From contig NZ_JAQTXI010000028.1 in assembly GCF_028688855.1 (NCBI RefSeq), positions 1 through 39,970 on the forward strand: 39,970 nucleotides of DNA, written 5' to 3'. The position numbers and the translations under genes are program-made. The notes beneath the pieces were generated by a model. That model made no database searches. It was not told the DNA's origin and was given only the letters and a program-made list of their open reading frames with translations. The stretch comes from Neomegalonema sp. (GTDB taxonomy: Bacteria > Pseudomonadota > Alphaproteobacteria > Rhodobacterales > Rhodobacteraceae). The first letter of the stretch is position 1. Each line of letters starts with the position of its first letter. Positions 39,934 to 39,970 of this stretch are shown here, piece after piece.

Positions 39934-39970
39934 AGCCGCTTTCCCTTCTCCTGAGCCATCATCCAGAGCG
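39930..39970 (-). CDS. C-terminal end of an upstream gene (partial)
   Basis: On the minus strand the last codons read LWMMAQEKGKRL and stop with TGA at 39930-39932, overlapping the moaD GTG. In many alphaproteobacteria the gene before moaD is pgsA (phosphatidylglycerophosphate synthase), but a dozen residues cannot prove it. AGGAG inside the fragment can serve as the moaD ribosome-binding site. Confidence 0.4.
   Translation of the reverse strand, partial: LWMMAQEKGKRL

Overview
The window is G+C-rich DNA (roughly two thirds G+C by eye), almost fully coding, and best explained as chromosome of an alphaproteobacterium. The strongest taxonomic signal is a perfect GTTC-N7-GTTC LexA box in front of uvrB, the form of SOS box used by alphaproteobacteria. 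The GC-rich codon use, the sigma-54/AcoR-type module and the leucine-degradation operon fit this. I cannot name the genus.

Layout. (a) 1-5.9 kb: the end of an unknown gene, an FMN-dependent monooxygenase, a TetR regulator, an Old Yellow Enzyme with an ArsR regulator, a CPBP membrane protease and a second TetR regulator. Several regulators sit next to clear palindromes. (b) 5.9-9.4 kb: one long secreted protein with Calx-beta-like and DUF11 repeats. (c) 9.7-19.3 kb, the most unusual part: two secreted caspase-fold peptidases on the + strand, one fused to about 15 Sel1 repeats and one with an EF-hand loop and a DUF4384-like tail, followed by two small secreted or membrane proteins. Divergent from them is a minus-strand operon of four genes, three of which I do not recognise. 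The fourth looks like a membrane-anchored Lon-type protease domain that keeps its serine but lacks the catalytic lysine. (d) 19.4-22.6 kb: a zinc alcohol dehydrogenase with a textbook sigma-54 promoter and its probable AcoR-type activator. (e) 22.9-30.9 kb: a glycan-related set. A FAAL-like ligase, an acyl carrier protein and a WcbI-like protein are joined by ATGA overlaps. Upstream lie a hydrolysing UDP-GlcNAc 2-epimerase, a soluble FlaA1/CapD-type dehydratase and two Gfo/Idh/MocA oxidoreductases. (f) 31.2-37.3 kb: a leucine/isovalerate catabolic operon (ivd-mccB-mccA-maoC-citE-like), almost every junction an ATGA overlap. (g) 37.4-40 kb: uvrB under a LexA box, moaD, and the last codons of another gene.

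How the parts work together. Isovaleryl-CoA would be oxidised by Ivd and carboxylated by MccAB. It would then be hydrated and cleaved by the MaoC and CitE-like enzymes, which stand where a classical enoyl-CoA hydratase and HMG-CoA lyase are expected; the same families are grouped in Mycobacterium tuberculosis around Rv2498c. In the glycan region the ligase probably activates an acyl chain, loads it onto the dedicated ACP and passes it to a glycan through the WcbI-like protein. The ligase gene seems to carry a frameshift a few codons after its true start. The caspase/Lon-like locus is the best candidate for an undescribed system: signal peptides place its peptidases outside the cytoplasm, while the Lon-like domain would face the cytoplasm and be tethered to an exported domain. 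Its function is unknown.
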